Assembly (NCBI GenBank): GCA_021200775.1
Contig: JAJQGB010000007.1
Span: 1 to 64,000 of the forward strand
Direction: 5' to 3'
Origin: Oscillospiraceae bacterium
GTDB taxonomy: Bacteria; Bacillota; Clostridia; Oscillospirales; Ruminococcaceae
DNA: 64,000 nt
Part shown: piece after piece, positions 7,358 to 14,946 of the stretch
How positions within the stretch are numbered: position 1 is the stretch's first letter
Layout: the number at the start of each line of letters is the position of its first letter
Notes under the pieces: generated by a model
What the model saw: the letters and a program-made list of their open reading frames with translations, nothing else
Told to the model about the DNA's origin: nothing
Databases searched by the model: none
Translations under genes and position numbers: made by a program

Positions 7358-8027
7358 ACTTGTACCCCATTCCTCTTAGAGTGACAATCAGGTCTCTGTA
7401 CGGACCCAGGCTGTTTCTGAGCATTTTGATGTGGGTGTCGACAGTTCTGTCGTCGCCGTAGAAATCGTAGCCCCATACTTCTTCAAGAAGCTTCTCACGG
7501 GACATTGCGATGTTCATATTCTTCGCAAGATAGAAGAGAATGTCGTACTCCTTCGGAGTCATCTGAGCCTTCTTGCCGTCGATGATGACTTCTCTTGCGG
7601 CGAAGTTGATTTCAAGACCCTTGTAGCGGAGGATGTCGACCGAGTCGGGACTCTTGCGGCGCTTGATTGCGACCTTGACTCTTGCCATAAGCTCCTTCGG
7701 AGAGAACGGCTTTACGACATAGTCGTCGATTCCGACCTCAAAGCCGAAAAGCTTGTCATATTCCTCGCCACGAGCCGAAAGCATGATGACGGGTGCGCTT
7801 GAATATTTCTTTATTTCCTTACAGGCGGAATAGCCGTCGAGCCGAGGCATCATAATGTCCATGATAATGCAGTCGTAGCCGTGTCTGGCGTTCTTGACCT
7901 TTTCGATAGCCTCCATACCGTCAGCGGCTTCGTCGACCTCGTAACCCTCAAACAGGGCGTATTCCTTGACGACTTCCCTTATCTTCTGTTCGTCGTCAAC
8001 AATTAAGATTCTTGATACATCAGCCAT
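7308..8027 (-). CDS. Response regulator, OmpR/PhoB family
   Basis: 239 residues. The receiver domain has the acidic pair DDE, the phosphoacceptor in MDIMMPRLDG, the conserved Ser in MLSARG and Lys in VVKPFSPKEL. A winged-helix effector follows (MTPKEYDILFYLAKN, VDTHIKMLRNSLG, TLRGMGYKF). The ATG follows GAAAGGACG. First gene of a leftward run with the kinase, ROK-like gene and PTS IIC-like gene. Confidence 0.94.
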   Translation of the reverse strand: MADVSRILIVDDEQKIREVVKEYALFEGYEVDEAADGMEAIEKVKNARHGYDCIIMDIMMPRLDGYSACKEIKKYSSAPVIMLSARGEEYDKLFGFEVGIDDYVVKPFSPKELMARVKVAIKRRKSPDSVDILRYKGLEINFAAREVIIDGKKAQMTPKEYDILFYLAKNMNIAMSREKLLEEVWGYDFYGDDRTVDTHIKMLRNSLGPYRDLIVTLRGMGYKFDNINKREEDEETVNS

Positions 8028-8072
8028 TTTAAAACGTCCTTTCAGGTTTTCGCAGACCCAAATGTCTGCCCT

Positions 8073-8078
8073 ATTATA
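8073..8078 (-). promoter_or_regulatory. Probable -10 element of the two-component operon
   Basis: Minus-strand TATAAT about 45 bp upstream of the response regulator start, followed by a GCAGAC...GTCTGC hairpin in the leader. No good -35 box is seen. Confidence 0.4.
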
Positions 8079-8218
8079 ATAGCGGATAAATGTGTCGGAA
8101 TTATGAAATTTTACGGATAGTTCAATGTTTTATATGAATGGGTTGAAATTTTGGACGGGAAGTGGTAAAATTGAGAGTAGAGATGTCGCCGGCGGCTGAT
8201 TGCCTGAGAACAACGTAT

Positions 8219-8521
8219 TTGTCGGCTACAGCGACTGACGTCGCTTCCGCCGACGCCATTTCAGGCTTCGCCTGAAATGGCACCCCTCAGTCAGCTGCTT
8301 CGCAGCTGCCAGCTCCCCTTGACAGGGGAGCCATAACTGCCAAAGCACAACCTTTGAGAATTGCGCAACGCTTTTTTACAACTCTTTCCTTCAGTACAAA
8401 CCTTCAGGAGAAGATACAGGCTCCCCTGTCAAGGGGAGCTGGCGCGAAGCGCCTGAGGGGTGCGATTTTTGCGCCAGCGAAAATCGCTCGGCACGGAGGC
8501 TTTAGCCTCCGTAGCCGACAA
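8219..8521. repeat. Composite palindromic repeat R4 (complete, two arms)
   Basis: Starts TTTGTCGGC and ends GCCGACAA. The left arm has hairpin CCATTTCAGG-CTTCG-CCTGAAATGG, CACCCCTCAGTC, hairpin AGCTGC-TTC-GCAGCT and CTCCCCTTGACAGGGGAG. After a spacer of roughly 80 bp the right arm mirrors it with different hairpins (GCGC-GAA-GCGC; GCGATTTT...AAAATCGC; CGGAGGCTTTAGCCTCCG). It ends 45 bp before the DUF559 gene. Confidence 0.88.
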
Positions 8522-8565
8522 TATGCTCTTGCACAGCAGTACACCAACATAAAGTAGGGATAAAT

Positions 8566-8940
8566 ATGGAGCACAGATATAATCGGAAGCTTGTGCCGAA
8601 CGCGCGGGATTTGAGGAAGAATATGACTCCGGAGGAGCGAAGACTGTGGTATGACTTCCTGCGAAATTATCCCGTTCGCTTCAAAAGGCAGATGATTCTC
8701 GGAAAATACGTCGCCGATTTCTACTGCGCAAAAGCAAAGCTTGTAGTGGAGCTCGATGGCAATCAGCATGGCTGGGAAGGAGTCGACTCTTACGACAGGG
8801 TGAGAACCGACTACTTGGAAAAGAATTTTGGGCTTGCAGTAATTCGGATAAGTAATGACGATATCTGGAGCAACTTCCCGGATGTTTGTAAATACATCGA
8901 TAATCTTGTCAAGATGAGGGCTAATTGGGGAACGGAGTAA
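8566..8940 (+). CDS. DUF559 / Vsr-like endonuclease-fold protein
   Basis: 124 residues, the normal size for stand-alone DUF559 proteins, which have a PD-(D/E)XK-like fold related to very-short-patch repair endonucleases. Visible features are the N-terminal ARDLRKNMTPEERRLWYDFLR and the core KYVADFYCAKAKLVVELDG followed by NQH, holding the putative acidic catalytic residues. The C-terminal segment VIRISNDDIW is also typical. The gene sits alone between two complete copies of the dispersed repeat (ending 45 bp before it, starting 20 bp after). Cellular role is unknown; a link to the repeats is only suggested by position. Confidence 0.85.
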   Translation: MEHRYNRKLVPNARDLRKNMTPEERRLWYDFLRNYPVRFKRQMILGKYVADFYCAKAKLVVELDGNQHGWEGVDSYDRVRTDYLEKNFGLAVIRISNDDIWSNFPDVCKYIDNLVKMRANWGTE

Positions 8941-8960
8941 TTTTCGGGAAAACCGGCATT

Positions 8961-9258
8961 TTGTCGTCTGCGGCTGCTGAAGCTGCCTTGACGAGCGCCT
9001 CCCTTTGGTCGGCGCACCCCTCAGTCAGCCACTTCGTGGCTGCCAGCTCCCCTTGACAGGGGAGCCAGTGGTTTTCTCTCGAAGGTTTGTATAGAGGGAA
9101 AGAGTTGTAAAAAACACGTTGTGCATTTCCCAGAAGTCGTGCTTTGGCAGTTATGGCTCCCCTGTCAAGGGGAGCTGGCACGAAGTGCCTGAGGGGTGCT
9201 ATTTCGCCATCGGCGAAATAGCGTCGACGTAGTCGGCACTAGCCGACGGAGTCGACAA
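8961..9258. repeat. Composite palindromic repeat R5 (complete, two arms)
   Basis: Begins TTGTCGTCTGCGG and ends GGAGTCGACAA. Both arms carry the core CTCCCC...GGGGAG in inverted orientation around a spacer of about 85 bp. Hairpins include AGCCAC-TTC-GTGGCT, GGCAC-GAA-GTGCC and TATTTCGCC-ATC-GGCGAAATA. Confidence 0.88.
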
Positions 9259-9326
9259 AAAGCTACCCTTTCGCAGACGACAAGAAGGTTGCGGCGAAGA
9301 GAATAATTATTGGAGAGTGATACACA

Positions 9327-10010
9327 ATGAAAATCGGCTTAATCGTCGCCGTTGCGCGGGAGATTGAGGCTATGCTTGCTGAGATGGGCGAGCCGGTGAA
9401 GAGCGAGACGGTGGCGGGGATTGCTATCCGTGAATATAAAGTTAGCGGGCACGAGCTTTTTGTTGCCAACAGCGGTGCAGGAGAGATTTATGCCGCTGGG
9501 GCGGCGCAGTTACTGATTTCCCACTTCGGAGCCGAGATGCTCCTCAATTTCGGAATCTGCGGGGGACTGACTGAGGAGATGTCACTCTGCAACACTGTCA
9601 TTGTGGATAAAGTCGTGCATTACGATTATGATGTGACCGAACTTGACCCGGTTGAAATCGGGCAGTATCCCGGGTATCCGGACGGCTATATTCCTGCGGA
9701 TAAGAAGCTTATAGACCTTGCAAAAGAAGTCTCCCCGGAGCTTCGGGAAGTGATTTGCGCCTCGGCGGACAAATTTGTCGGGAATCCCGAGCGGAAATCG
9801 GAGCTCCACAGGCTTTATAACGCCGAAATCTGCGAGATGGAGGCGGCGGGAATACTTTTAACAGCGAACAGATGCGGAGTGCCGGCTCTTCTCATAAAAG
9901 CTGTTTCGGACAGCGCAACCGGCGGCGCAGAGGAGTTCACCGAAATGGCTAACAGGGCGGCAAGGGTCGCAGTTACCACGCTTCTGAAAATTATAGATAA
10001 ATTACAATAA
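9327..10010 (+). CDS. mtnN: 5'-methylthioadenosine/S-adenosylhomocysteine nucleosidase
   Basis: Hydrolyses the glycosidic bond of MTA and SAH to free adenine; with SAH it yields S-ribosylhomocysteine, the LuxS substrate. 227 residues, family length. An N-terminal GLIVAVAREIEAML carries the first glutamate, LNFGICGGL is the phosphate-proximal loop, CEMEAAGI holds the second glutamate and KAVSDSATGGA the catalytic aspartate. Start ATG follows GGAGAGTG. It is 16 bp upstream of the HTH-M18 fusion and probably co-transcribed. Confidence 0.94.
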   Translation: MKIGLIVAVAREIEAMLAEMGEPVKSETVAGIAIREYKVSGHELFVANSGAGEIYAAGAAQLLISHFGAEMLLNFGICGGLTEEMSLCNTVIVDKVVHYDYDVTELDPVEIGQYPGYPDGYIPADKKLIDLAKEVSPELREVICASADKFVGNPERKSELHRLYNAEICEMEAAGILLTANRCGVPALLIKAVSDSATGGAEEFTEMANRAARVAVTTLLKIIDKLQ

Positions 10011-10026
10011 ATCGGAGGGATTTTGC

Positions 10027-11595
10027 ATGTTGACACTAGGTGACCGCCTGAAGGCGGCAAGGAAAAAGACCGGACTTTCACAGATTTCGGCGGCTGAGGC
10101 TGTCGGAATCGGGAACAAGTCGCTCTCACGGTACGAAAAGGGAGAATCGACTCCGAGCCCGGAGACGATTCAGAAGCTCTCCCGGCTCTATAACGTCTCG
10201 ACCGAGTATGTCCTCGGGCTCACTGACGTGATGGGTTCGTCTTCCGACAGCTCGTCGATTGCCGGCTACAGCGAGACCATTGTCGGCATGACCGACCACC
10301 ACACCTCCGCCAGAAATCTTCTCGACTTCATCGGCACCAGCCCGTCAAGATATCATGCGATTGCGAATATCATAAGACGTCTCTCGAACGAAGGCTTCAC
10401 AGAGCTTCTCGAAGGTGAAAAGTGGAATCTGGAAAAGGGCGGCAAGTACTTTGTCGTCCGGAATCTTTCAACGGTTGCGGCTTTCAAGGTCGGAAGTAAA
10501 AATCCGACAAGCTTCAACATCATCAGCTCCCACTGCGATTCTCCTACTTTCAAGATAAAGCCTAACGCCGAGATGGAGACTCTGGGGCACTATATCCGAC
10601 TCAACACCGAAAAATACGGCGGAATGATTATGTCGACCTGGATGGACAGACCGCTTTCCGTCGCCGGTCGTGTCATCGTTTCGGAGGGAAATACCCTCAA
10701 AACGAAGCTTGTTGCGATTGATAAAGACCTGCTTATAATCCCGAACGTCGCAATCCACATGCAAAGAAAAATCAACGACGGCTTCACATTCAATCCGGCT
10801 GTCGACATGGTTCCGCTTATGGGGAGCCTCAGCGCAAAGGGTGAGCTTATGAAGCTTGTCGCCGAAAACGCCGGAGTCAAGGAAAAGAACATCATGGGGA
10901 GCGACCTGTTCCTCTACAACCGCACCAAAGGCACCATCTGGGGAAGCGACGAGGAGTTCGTATCCAGCCCTCAGCTTGACGACCTGCAGTGCGCCTATGC
11001 CTCGATGCAGGGCTTTTTGGTGGGAGAGAACCCCGACACCATCTCGGTTCTGAGCGTCTTCGACAACGAAGAAGTCGGAAGTGGAACCAAGCAGGGCGCA
11101 AGGTCTAACTTCCTGCGTACCGTCTGCGAGAGAATCGCCCAGAGTCTTGGGCAGGATTTGAACGAAATGCTCCCGTCGAGCTTCGTAATCTCCGCCGACA
11201 ACGCCCACGCCGTCCACCCGAACCATCCCGAATATGCCGACCCGACTCACAGACCGTTTATGAACCAGGGAATCGTCATCAAGTATAACGGCGACGAAAG
11301 ATATGCCACCGACGGCATGAGCGAAGCTGTCTTCAAGCGAGTTTGCAAGGCGTCAAACGTCCCGACCCAGACCTTCTCGAACCGTTCGGACTTAATGAGC
11401 GGCTCGACTCTTGGAAATCTCTCCACAAGCCAGCTTTCCGTAAGTACTGTCGACATCGGTCTTCCGCAGCTCTCGATGCATTCGAGCTACGAAACCGCCG
11501 GCTCGATGGACACACTCTACTTTGAAAGGGCTTCGGCGGAGTTCTATAGGACGAAGCTTCAGGCTGTCGGAGATGGGGAAATGGTGATTAAGTAA
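10027..11595 (+). CDS. XRE-type HTH fused to M18 aspartyl aminopeptidase
   Basis: 522 residues in one frame. Residues 1-68 form a Cro/CI helix-turn-helix (LSQISAAEAVGIGNKSLSRY). A Ser-rich linker (about 69-88) leads to a complete M18 metallo-aminopeptidase starting at MTDHHTSARNLLDFI. Metal and catalytic residues are visible: SSHCDSPTFK, SPQLDDLQ, FDNEEVGSGT, SADNAHAVHPN and MHSSYETAGSMD. The start follows GGAGGG and no ribosome site precedes the internal M18 methionine, so the fusion seems genuine. M18 enzymes are normally about 430-450 residues without an HTH. The fusion could be a peptidase that autoregulates, or a regulator sensing peptides; both are inference. Confidence 0.88.
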   Translation: MLTLGDRLKAARKKTGLSQISAAEAVGIGNKSLSRYEKGESTPSPETIQKLSRLYNVSTEYVLGLTDVMGSSSDSSSIAGYSETIVGMTDHHTSARNLLDFIGTSPSRYHAIANIIRRLSNEGFTELLEGEKWNLEKGGKYFVVRNLSTVAAFKVGSKNPTSFNIISSHCDSPTFKIKPNAEMETLGHYIRLNTEKYGGMIMSTWMDRPLSVAGRVIVSEGNTLKTKLVAIDKDLLIIPNVAIHMQRKINDGFTFNPAVDMVPLMGSLSAKGELMKLVAENAGVKEKNIMGSDLFLYNRTKGTIWGSDEEFVSSPQLDDLQCAYASMQGFLVGENPDTISVLSVFDNEEVGSGTKQGARSNFLRTVCERIAQSLGQDLNEMLPSSFVISADNAHAVHPNHPEYADPTHRPFMNQGIVIKYNGDERYATDGMSEAVFKRVCKASNVPTQTFSNRSDLMSGSTLGNLSTSQLSVSTVDIGLPQLSMHSSYETAGSMDTLYFERASAEFYRTKLQAVGDGEMVIK

Positions 11596-11596
11596 G

Positions 11597-11811
11597 TTGT
11601 CGGCGCCTGCGGCGCCGACGCCATTTCAGGCGAAGCCTGAAATGGCACCCCTCAGTCTGAGCCTGCGGCTCAGCCAGCTCCCCTTGACAGGGGAGCCAGT
11701 AACAACCTTCCTAGAACGCAAAAAGGCTCCCCTGTCAAGGGGAGCTGGCGCACGAAGTGCGACTGAGAGGTGCCGCGAGCCGAAGGCGAGCGGCGTCGCC
11801 CGCAGGGCGAC
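11597..11811. repeat. Composite palindromic repeat R6 (complete, two arms)
   Basis: Shows the whole architecture clearly: GTCGGCGCC-TGC-GGCGCCGAC, ATTTCAGGC-GAA-GCCTGAAAT, CACCCCTCAGT, TGAGCC-TGC-GGCTCA, core CTCCCCTTGACAGGGGAG, a spacer of about 30 bp, the mirrored core, GCAC-GAA-GTGC, ACTGAGAGGTG, a GCGAGC/GCGAGC module and the terminal GTCGCCC-GCA-GGGCGAC. Confidence 0.9.
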
Positions 11812-11840
11812 AAAAAGCCACCCCCGAGGGTGGCTTTTCT
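11812..11840 (-). terminator. Terminator of the solute-binding lipoprotein gene
   Basis: Minus strand: AAAAGCCACCCTCGGGGGTGGCTTTTTG, a strong hairpin with a T-run, directly adjoining repeat R6. Confidence 0.8.
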
Positions 11841-11858
11841 ATGTGTCGGCGTCAGCCG

Positions 11859-13325
11859 TCAGCTCTCATAATCCTCATCCAGGCTATACGGGTCATATGC
11901 CGCTACCTGGTTGTTGAGCTGGTCGATGTAGTATGCGAGCTGCTCGTCGTAGGACTCCTTGATCTGTGCCCAGGTCATTGCGTCGGAGGAGTCGGCGATT
12001 CCTTCATAGGTCGAAACTACCGATTCGAGCTTGGTGCCGTAGCCTGCGCCGTAGACAACGAGTACGTTGTCATTAGATGTAGCAAGTGCGTAGCACTCGT
12101 CATACATTTCGAGCATGTCCTGTGTCCAGAGATAGGTGTTCTCAAGCTGGAGACGGTCGATTGAAACGACTGTCGGGTCGAGGACCTTGAATCTCATGCA
12201 GGAAGCGAGAAGCGCAACGCCTTCGGGGTTCGAGGCGCCCTGAACTATGCAGTAACCGGAGGAAGCGGATTCGGTGTAGTAGTAGCCGTTGCCGTCGTCA
12301 TCTCTGGGAAGTGGAACGAACATGAGCTCGCCTTCCGACATATCTCCCCAGACAGCTTCGACCGTCTCAACCGTGTCGGTGAACATCCATGTGCCGCCGA
12401 TGTAGAAGAGGCAGAGTCCTTCCTTTATACCTGCGCCGGTGGTGCTGTCGTTACGGGTGTTCCAGTTGGTGTTGTTCCATCTCGGATAGATACAGCCGTT
12501 CTTTGACAGGTCGTAGAGGAGAGTTGCCGCACGCTCGATTGCCGCAGAGTCGGAGTTGTCCTCAAACTGCATTGTTTCGGTGTTGTAGACGACTATCGTC
12601 TCACCACAGGAGTGCATGAGTCCCTGACCGTACCAGAAGCCGTCGAGAGCATATCTGTCTTCGTCAGCATCGGTAAATTCGAGGCACATGTCGTAGAAGA
12701 CATCCCAAGTCCACTCATCATTATAATAGAGCTCTGCGGGGTCGTCGAAGCCGAATTCCTCCATAACTCTGCGGTTGTATGCGCAGACGTTGCCGAAGGT
12801 GTTATCGTAAACGATTATGTAAGGTCTGTCCTTGATTGAGAAATAGGTGTAGGCGTACTCCTTCTCGTCAGCCCACAGCGGGTCGTCATAGTCGATATAG
12901 TCGTCGACGGGGACGAAGATGCCCTTGATACAGCTGTTAGGGAAGATTTCGTTGTCGCCAGGGTAGAAGTCGGGAGCGTTGGATGCGAGTATCAGGTTCG
13001 CAAGCTCGTCATATCTTGTGTCCCAGGTGCACTCAACCCACTGAACCGAGCAACCGTACTTTTCCTGGAAGGTCCAGTAACCGGAGTTGATGATTTCGTC
13101 TTCCGAGTAGTTCTGAAGGTCGTCGTACCAAGCGAACCACTTGACTGTTGTTCCGGAAACTGCGGTATCCTCAGCGTCCGGGAGCAGGATTCCTGCCGCC
13201 GCAAGGATAGCCTCAGCGTCCTGTGTTGCAAATGTGAGCTGTACGACCTCGCGACTGGAGCTTCCGCATCCGACCAAAGCAAGAATCATAACGCTCGCAA
13301 GAAGAAGTGCAATAATTTTCTTCAT
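11859..13325 (-). CDS. ABC-transporter solute-binding lipoprotein (family 1-like)
   Basis: 488 residues with a lipoprotein signal (MKKIIALLLASVMILALVGC, lipobox LVGC at about residue 20) and a mature domain resembling carbohydrate-binding proteins of ABC importers. Many aromatic and acidic residues and segments such as YGCSVQWVECTWDTRYDELANLILA are seen. It would be anchored on the outer face of the membrane. Start follows GGAGGG. No permease or ATPase gene adjoins it, so partners are elsewhere or it is a sensor; ligand unknown. Confidence 0.8.
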   Translation of the reverse strand: MKKIIALLLASVMILALVGCGSSSREVVQLTFATQDAEAILAAAGILLPDAEDTAVSGTTVKWFAWYDDLQNYSEDEIINSGYWTFQEKYGCSVQWVECTWDTRYDELANLILASNAPDFYPGDNEIFPNSCIKGIFVPVDDYIDYDDPLWADEKEYAYTYFSIKDRPYIIVYDNTFGNVCAYNRRVMEEFGFDDPAELYYNDEWTWDVFYDMCLEFTDADEDRYALDGFWYGQGLMHSCGETIVVYNTETMQFEDNSDSAAIERAATLLYDLSKNGCIYPRWNNTNWNTRNDSTTGAGIKEGLCLFYIGGTWMFTDTVETVEAVWGDMSEGELMFVPLPRDDDGNGYYYTESASSGYCIVQGASNPEGVALLASCMRFKVLDPTVVSIDRLQLENTYLWTQDMLEMYDECYALATSNDNVLVVYGAGYGTKLESVVSTYEGIADSSDAMTWAQIKESYDEQLAYYIDQLNNQVAAYDPYSLDEDYES

Positions 13326-13357
13326 CTTGTGCCCTCCTGAATATATTTGGTGTTAAT

Positions 13358-13386
13358 ATTATATAACTTTTTCGCCCCAATTTCAA
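13358..13386 (-). promoter_or_regulatory. Promoter of the solute-binding lipoprotein gene
   Basis: Minus-strand TTGAAA (13381-13386), 17 bp, TATAAT (13358-13363). Confidence 0.7.
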
Positions 13387-13436
13387 TTGGACATTATGTA
13401 CAATTACAGCGGTTATATTTTGTGCAGGATGACGAA

Positions 13437-13461
13437 TAAAAAAAGCCGTTGACAAAACGGC
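13437..13461 (-). terminator. Terminator of toxin mRNA, locus B
   Basis: Minus-strand GCCGTTTTGTCAACGGC plus a T-run, the same as at loci A and C; it overlaps the antisense -35 box. Confidence 0.75.
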
Positions 13462-13477
13462 ATGGATGGTATATAAT
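13449..13477 (+). promoter_or_regulatory. Antisense RNA promoter, locus B
   Basis: Perfect TTGACA (13449-13454), 17 bp, TATAAT (13472-13477). Confidence 0.8.
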
Positions 13478-13483
13478 AAAGGT

Positions 13484-13589
13484 GGTGAGAGGCTTGCCTG
13501 AATTGCAGTTCAGGCAACGGTCACCCTCTCCCATCATAGACGTTAGCTGATGACCGCGCTGAAGAACTCAAGCGCGGTTATTTCTTTTG
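13484..13589 (+). ncRNA. Predicted antisense RNA (antitoxin), locus B
   Basis: Runs from the promoter at 13449-13477 toward the peptide gene. It contains TTGCCTGAA-TTGCAG-TTCAGGCAA inside a GAGAGG...CCTCTC pairing. It terminates at CCGCGCT...AGCGCGG followed by TTATTTCTTTT, which covers the peptide stop codon. About 105 nt. Confidence 0.68.
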
Positions 13590-13670
13590 GTTAGAACCGA
13601 CGGTGTAACCAATAGAGAAGGCAGTCAAAAGCAAAGCTAAGACTTCCAAAACGATAGACAAAACCTCCAT
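13578..13670 (-). CDS. Tiny hydrophobic peptide, type I toxin-like (locus B)
   Basis: 30 residues: an acidic first turn, a hydrophobic stretch LEVLALLLTAFSIGYTVG and the basic end NQKK. FSIGYTVGS is identical to the locus C peptide. No ribosome site is immediately upstream of the ATG; instead a TTCAGC-AA-GCTGAA hairpin lies directly before it, with GAAGGGAG about 30 nt further up. This suggests structure-controlled translation. Function as a membrane toxin is inferred from size, architecture and antisense overlap. Confidence 0.7.
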   Translation of the reverse strand: MEVLSIVLEVLALLLTAFSIGYTVGSNQKK

Positions 13671-13741
13671 CAATTCAGCTTGCTGAACTTGTGCCCACGC
13701 TCCCTTCGCAGGGGAAGAGCAACCAACCTCCCACCGAGGAC

Positions 13742-13770
13742 ATTATAGCATATATTTCGGACGGTGTCAA
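13742..13770 (-). promoter_or_regulatory. Promoter of type I-like toxin, locus B
   Basis: Minus-strand TTGACA (13765-13770), 17 bp, TATAAT (13742-13747), about 70 bp upstream of the peptide ATG. Confidence 0.8.
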
Positions 13771-13787
13771 TTAAATTTAAACGGAAG

Positions 13788-13796
13788 TTCGACAAA
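13788..13796. promoter_or_regulatory. Possible Spo0A box upstream of spo0A
   Basis: TTCGACAAA matches the reverse complement of the 0A-box core TTTGTCGAA. It lies about 100 bp upstream of the spo0A promoter and 18 bp upstream of the locus B toxin -35 box, so it could act on either. Confidence 0.35.
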
Positions 13797-13896
13797 TTTC
13801 TCCCCGTTTCCCCACGCCGTTTTCCTCCATTTACCGGCGGAATTTGTGTAAACAGCCGAAAATCGGCGCTAAGTTGCTGATTTTGCTGGAAAATCC

Positions 13897-13925
13897 TTGC
13901 AATTTTATCAGAGATATGGTAGAAT
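13897..13925 (+). promoter_or_regulatory. Promoter of spo0A
   Basis: TTGCAA (13897-13902), 17 bp, TAGAAT (13920-13925). Confidence 0.65.
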
Positions 13926-13984
13926 CTGGAAGAGTTAAGGCTTTCCGCGGGGTCTTCTCCAAAAAAATAATGGAGGAAATGGAA

Positions 13985-14797
13985 TTGACTACAGATATCT
14001 CTAAAGAAAAATCAAAGAAAATTAAAGTACTTATCGGCGACGACAGCGATGATTACGGAAAAAAGTGCGCCACGGCGCTCCGTGAGGCGGGATTTTTCTG
14101 CATTGTCCGACCGAAGGACGGGAATAGCATCATGGAAGCGGTCAGGGACGAAGCCCCCGACGTTGCGGTTATCGACCTCTGGATGCCGAAGCTTGACGCA
14201 GTTGAAATCATGCGAAAGCTAAGGAAATCCGGGCAATCGGGCACGATTTTCATCGTCGCAACCCCCTGCGACAGCGAGTTCGCAATCAAGCAGGCGATGG
14301 CGGAGGGCGCACGGTACTGCATGGTGAAGCCGTTTGACTACTCGGTTCTGGGCGACCGAATCAAGGAGCTGATGGGATATGAAGTTGCGGGCGCCGGGGA
14401 CATCTCCTACAACATCAACACCGCCGTCACAGCAGGAAATCAGGACATTGACATTGTCGTCACCGAGATGATTCACATGCTCGGCGTGCCGGCACACATC
14501 AAGGGCTATCACTACCTTCGTGCGGCGATTATCTACTCAATCCGGGACCCGCAGATGCTGGAAAGCGTCACGAAAATTATGTACCCGACGGTCGCAAAGG
14601 ACTTTGGGACGACTCCCTCCCGTGTCGAGCGAGCCATCCGCCACGCAATCGAGATTGCCTGGGACAGAGGAGACGTCGAGACCCTCAACTCCTTCTTCGG
14701 CTACACCGTCAACACCGGCAAAGGCAAACCGACCAACTCGGAGTTCATCGCACTTGTAACGGATAGGATTAAGCTTAGATATAGACAGTTCGCCTAG
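13985..14797 (+). CDS. spo0A: Sporulation master regulator Spo0A
   Basis: Response regulator that, when phosphorylated, starts sporulation. Receiver domain: LIGDDSDD acidic cluster, phosphoacceptor in AVIDLWMPKLDA, Lys in MVKPFD. The C-terminal effector has the diagnostic Spo0A segments MLGVPAHIKGYHYLRAAI and TTPSRVERAIRHAIEIAW. With a TTG start eight bases after GGAGG the protein is 270 residues, close to the usual 267. An ATG two codons earlier is too near that ribosome site, and the long upstream extension has no support. The motif LDA replaces the usual LDG after the phosphorylation site. Confidence 0.95.
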   Translation: MTTDISKEKSKKIKVLIGDDSDDYGKKCATALREAGFFCIVRPKDGNSIMEAVRDEAPDVAVIDLWMPKLDAVEIMRKLRKSGQSGTIFIVATPCDSEFAIKQAMAEGARYCMVKPFDYSVLGDRIKELMGYEVAGAGDISYNINTAVTAGNQDIDIVVTEMIHMLGVPAHIKGYHYLRAAIIYSIRDPQMLESVTKIMYPTVAKDFGTTPSRVERAIRHAIEIAWDRGDVETLNSFFGYTVNTGKGKPTNSEFIALVTDRIKLRYRQFA

Positions 14798-14905
14798 CGG
14801 CGAATGTCCACAGTTCGCCTAGCCTGACGGTGAATGTACACAGTTTGCCTGATGGAGAATGTCCGCAGGTTGCGTAGAAGCGAATTGGGATTGCGTAGAT
14901 GCGAG
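14785..14905. repeat. Degenerate short tandem repeat after spo0A
   Basis: Four to five imperfect units of about 25-30 bp built on ACAGTTCGCCTAG...GGCGAATGTCC. The first unit overlaps the last codons and stop of spo0A. Units decay with distance. No coding potential seen. Confidence 0.6.
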
Positions 14906-14946
14906 GTGAGTTGCGCAAGGGAGACCACGAAATATTGAAATACCTG

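Noticed and set aside
8190-9260. CRISPR array made of the repeated CTCCCC units
   Set aside because: Copies are inverted pairs with variable hairpins, not regular direct repeats with spacers; no cas genes occur.
10468-11250. Minus-strand frame of 260 codons
   Set aside because: Complete shadow of the M18 aminopeptidase, whose active-site motifs are clear on the other strand.
13844-13984. 47-codon upstream extension of spo0A
   Set aside because: It covers the promoter and has no ribosome site; the TTG after GGAGG gives the family length.
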